Positions 5,708 through 6,160 of a stretch of DNA of 6,160 bases are shown one piece after another. The translations under genes were made by a program, and so were the position numbers. The notes under the pieces were generated by a model, which searched no databases, had not been told where the DNA came from, and saw only the letters and a program-made list of their open reading frames with translations. How positions within the stretch are numbered: the stretch's first letter is position 1; every line of letters begins with the position of its first letter. The DNA comes from an uncultured Azospirillum sp. (GTDB lineage: Bacteria; Pseudomonadota; Alphaproteobacteria; Azospirillales; Azospirillaceae), in NCBI GenBank assembly GCA_937960755.1, contig CALGOL010000673.1, positions 1 through 6,160 on the forward strand, in the 5' to 3' direction.

Positions 5708-6160
5708 TTAGATATCGTAGGTCAGCGGCAATTGGCCGGCGGCCATTTGATAGCCGATCAAATCGGCCAGCGTGCGCTTGTCCAGCACGCCGGAGATGGC
5801 GTCGCGCACGTCGCGCATCACCCAGCGGGTGGAACAGGTGGCGACGTCAAGGCAGTCGTCGCACGGGTGAAAGGCGGTGACGCTGGCGCAGGGCAACGGC
5901 GCCAACGGGCCGTCCAGCACCCGCACCACTTCCCCGATGGTGATTTTTGACGGCTCGCGCGCCAGCCGATAGCCCCCCGCCTTGCCGCGCTTGCTGTCCA
6001 GCAGCCCGTGACGGCGCAAATCCACCAAAATCGCCTCAAGAAACTTGCGCGGGATGCGTTCTTCCTCGGCGATGTCGGCGATCAACACCAATTCATCGTC
6101 CCGTTGCCGCGCCAAGCGGCTGAGCGCCCGCAGGGCGTAGCGGGATTTTTGCGACAGCAT
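5708..6160 (-). CDS. Rrf2-family transcriptional regulator with four-cysteine motif (copy 2, upstream)
   Basis: This 150-residue protein is complete, its ATG being the last three bases of the window; anything upstream is unseen. It is a paralogue of the next gene downstream: the first 136 residues align without gaps, about half identical by my count (72 of 136). It has the same winged helix-turn-helix (recognition region 26-50, IADIAEEERIPRKFLEAIL) and wing SKRGKAGGYRL (56-66). The VVRVLDGPLAPLPC segment (78-91) is nearly identical, and Cys91, Cys100, Cys103 and Cys109 lie at exactly the same positions. The effector loop is therefore conserved while surrounding residues have diverged, which points to an old duplication or two related subfamilies rather than a recent copy. 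It probably acts on the sulfate operon or on a neighbouring sulfur/Fe-S gene outside the window; this is inference from context. Confidence 0.92.
   Translation of the reverse strand: MLSQKSRYALRALSRLARQRDDELVLIADIAEEERIPRKFLEAILVDLRRHGLLDSKRGKAGGYRLAREPSKITIGEVVRVLDGPLAPLPCASVTAFHPCDDCLDVATCSTRWVMRDVRDAISGVLDKRTLADLIGYQMAAGQLPLTYDI

Overview
The window is a compact, high-G+C segment in which every credible gene lies on the minus strand. Reading in the direction of transcription (from high to low coordinates), it holds two tandem Rrf2-family transcription regulators (6160-5708 and 5668-5228) and an AT-rich gap of about 200 bp. A complete sulfate ABC importer follows: periplasmic binding protein sbp at 5026-4016, permeases cysT (cysU) at 4012-3185 and cysW at 3195-2317, and ATPase cysA at 2303-1146. 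Last comes the first 374 codons of an SLC13-type anion permease with TrkA-C domains, which runs off the window at base 1. There are no RNA genes, CRISPR arrays or mobile elements.

The host looks like a pseudomonadotal (proteobacterial) bacterium. The binding protein closely resembles enterobacterial Sbp and has a Sec signal peptide for a periplasm. The order sbp-cysT-cysW-cysA is common in that phylum, and codon choice is strongly G/C at third positions. I cannot assign a class or genus.

The genes fit one job: regulated uptake of sulfate for sulfur assimilation. Sbp captures sulfate in the periplasm, CysT and CysW form the membrane channel, and CysA supplies ATP hydrolysis. The SLC13-like protein, starting 22 bp after the cysA stop, probably adds a second, ion-coupled uptake route for sulfate or a related oxyanion. 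Gene spacings from sbp onward are 3 bp, an 11-bp overlap, 13 bp and 22 bp, which indicates one operon. The Rrf2 pair lies immediately upstream on the same strand. Each carries an identically spaced four-cysteine motif, so they are the natural candidates to control the operon, in place of or alongside CysB.

The only real non-coding stretch is 5027-5227. It is markedly AT-rich and holds an inverted repeat (AATGTA/TACATT) enclosing two perfect tandem copies of GATTTATA, a plausible operator or promoter region. The long plus-strand reading frames over cysA, cysW and the SLC13 gene are antisense shadows of high-GC coding sequence. The transporter itself is a known system. The points most worth following up are the duplicated Rrf2 regulators with their cysteine motif, the putative operator, and the coupling of an ABC importer to an SLC13/TrkA-C permease.
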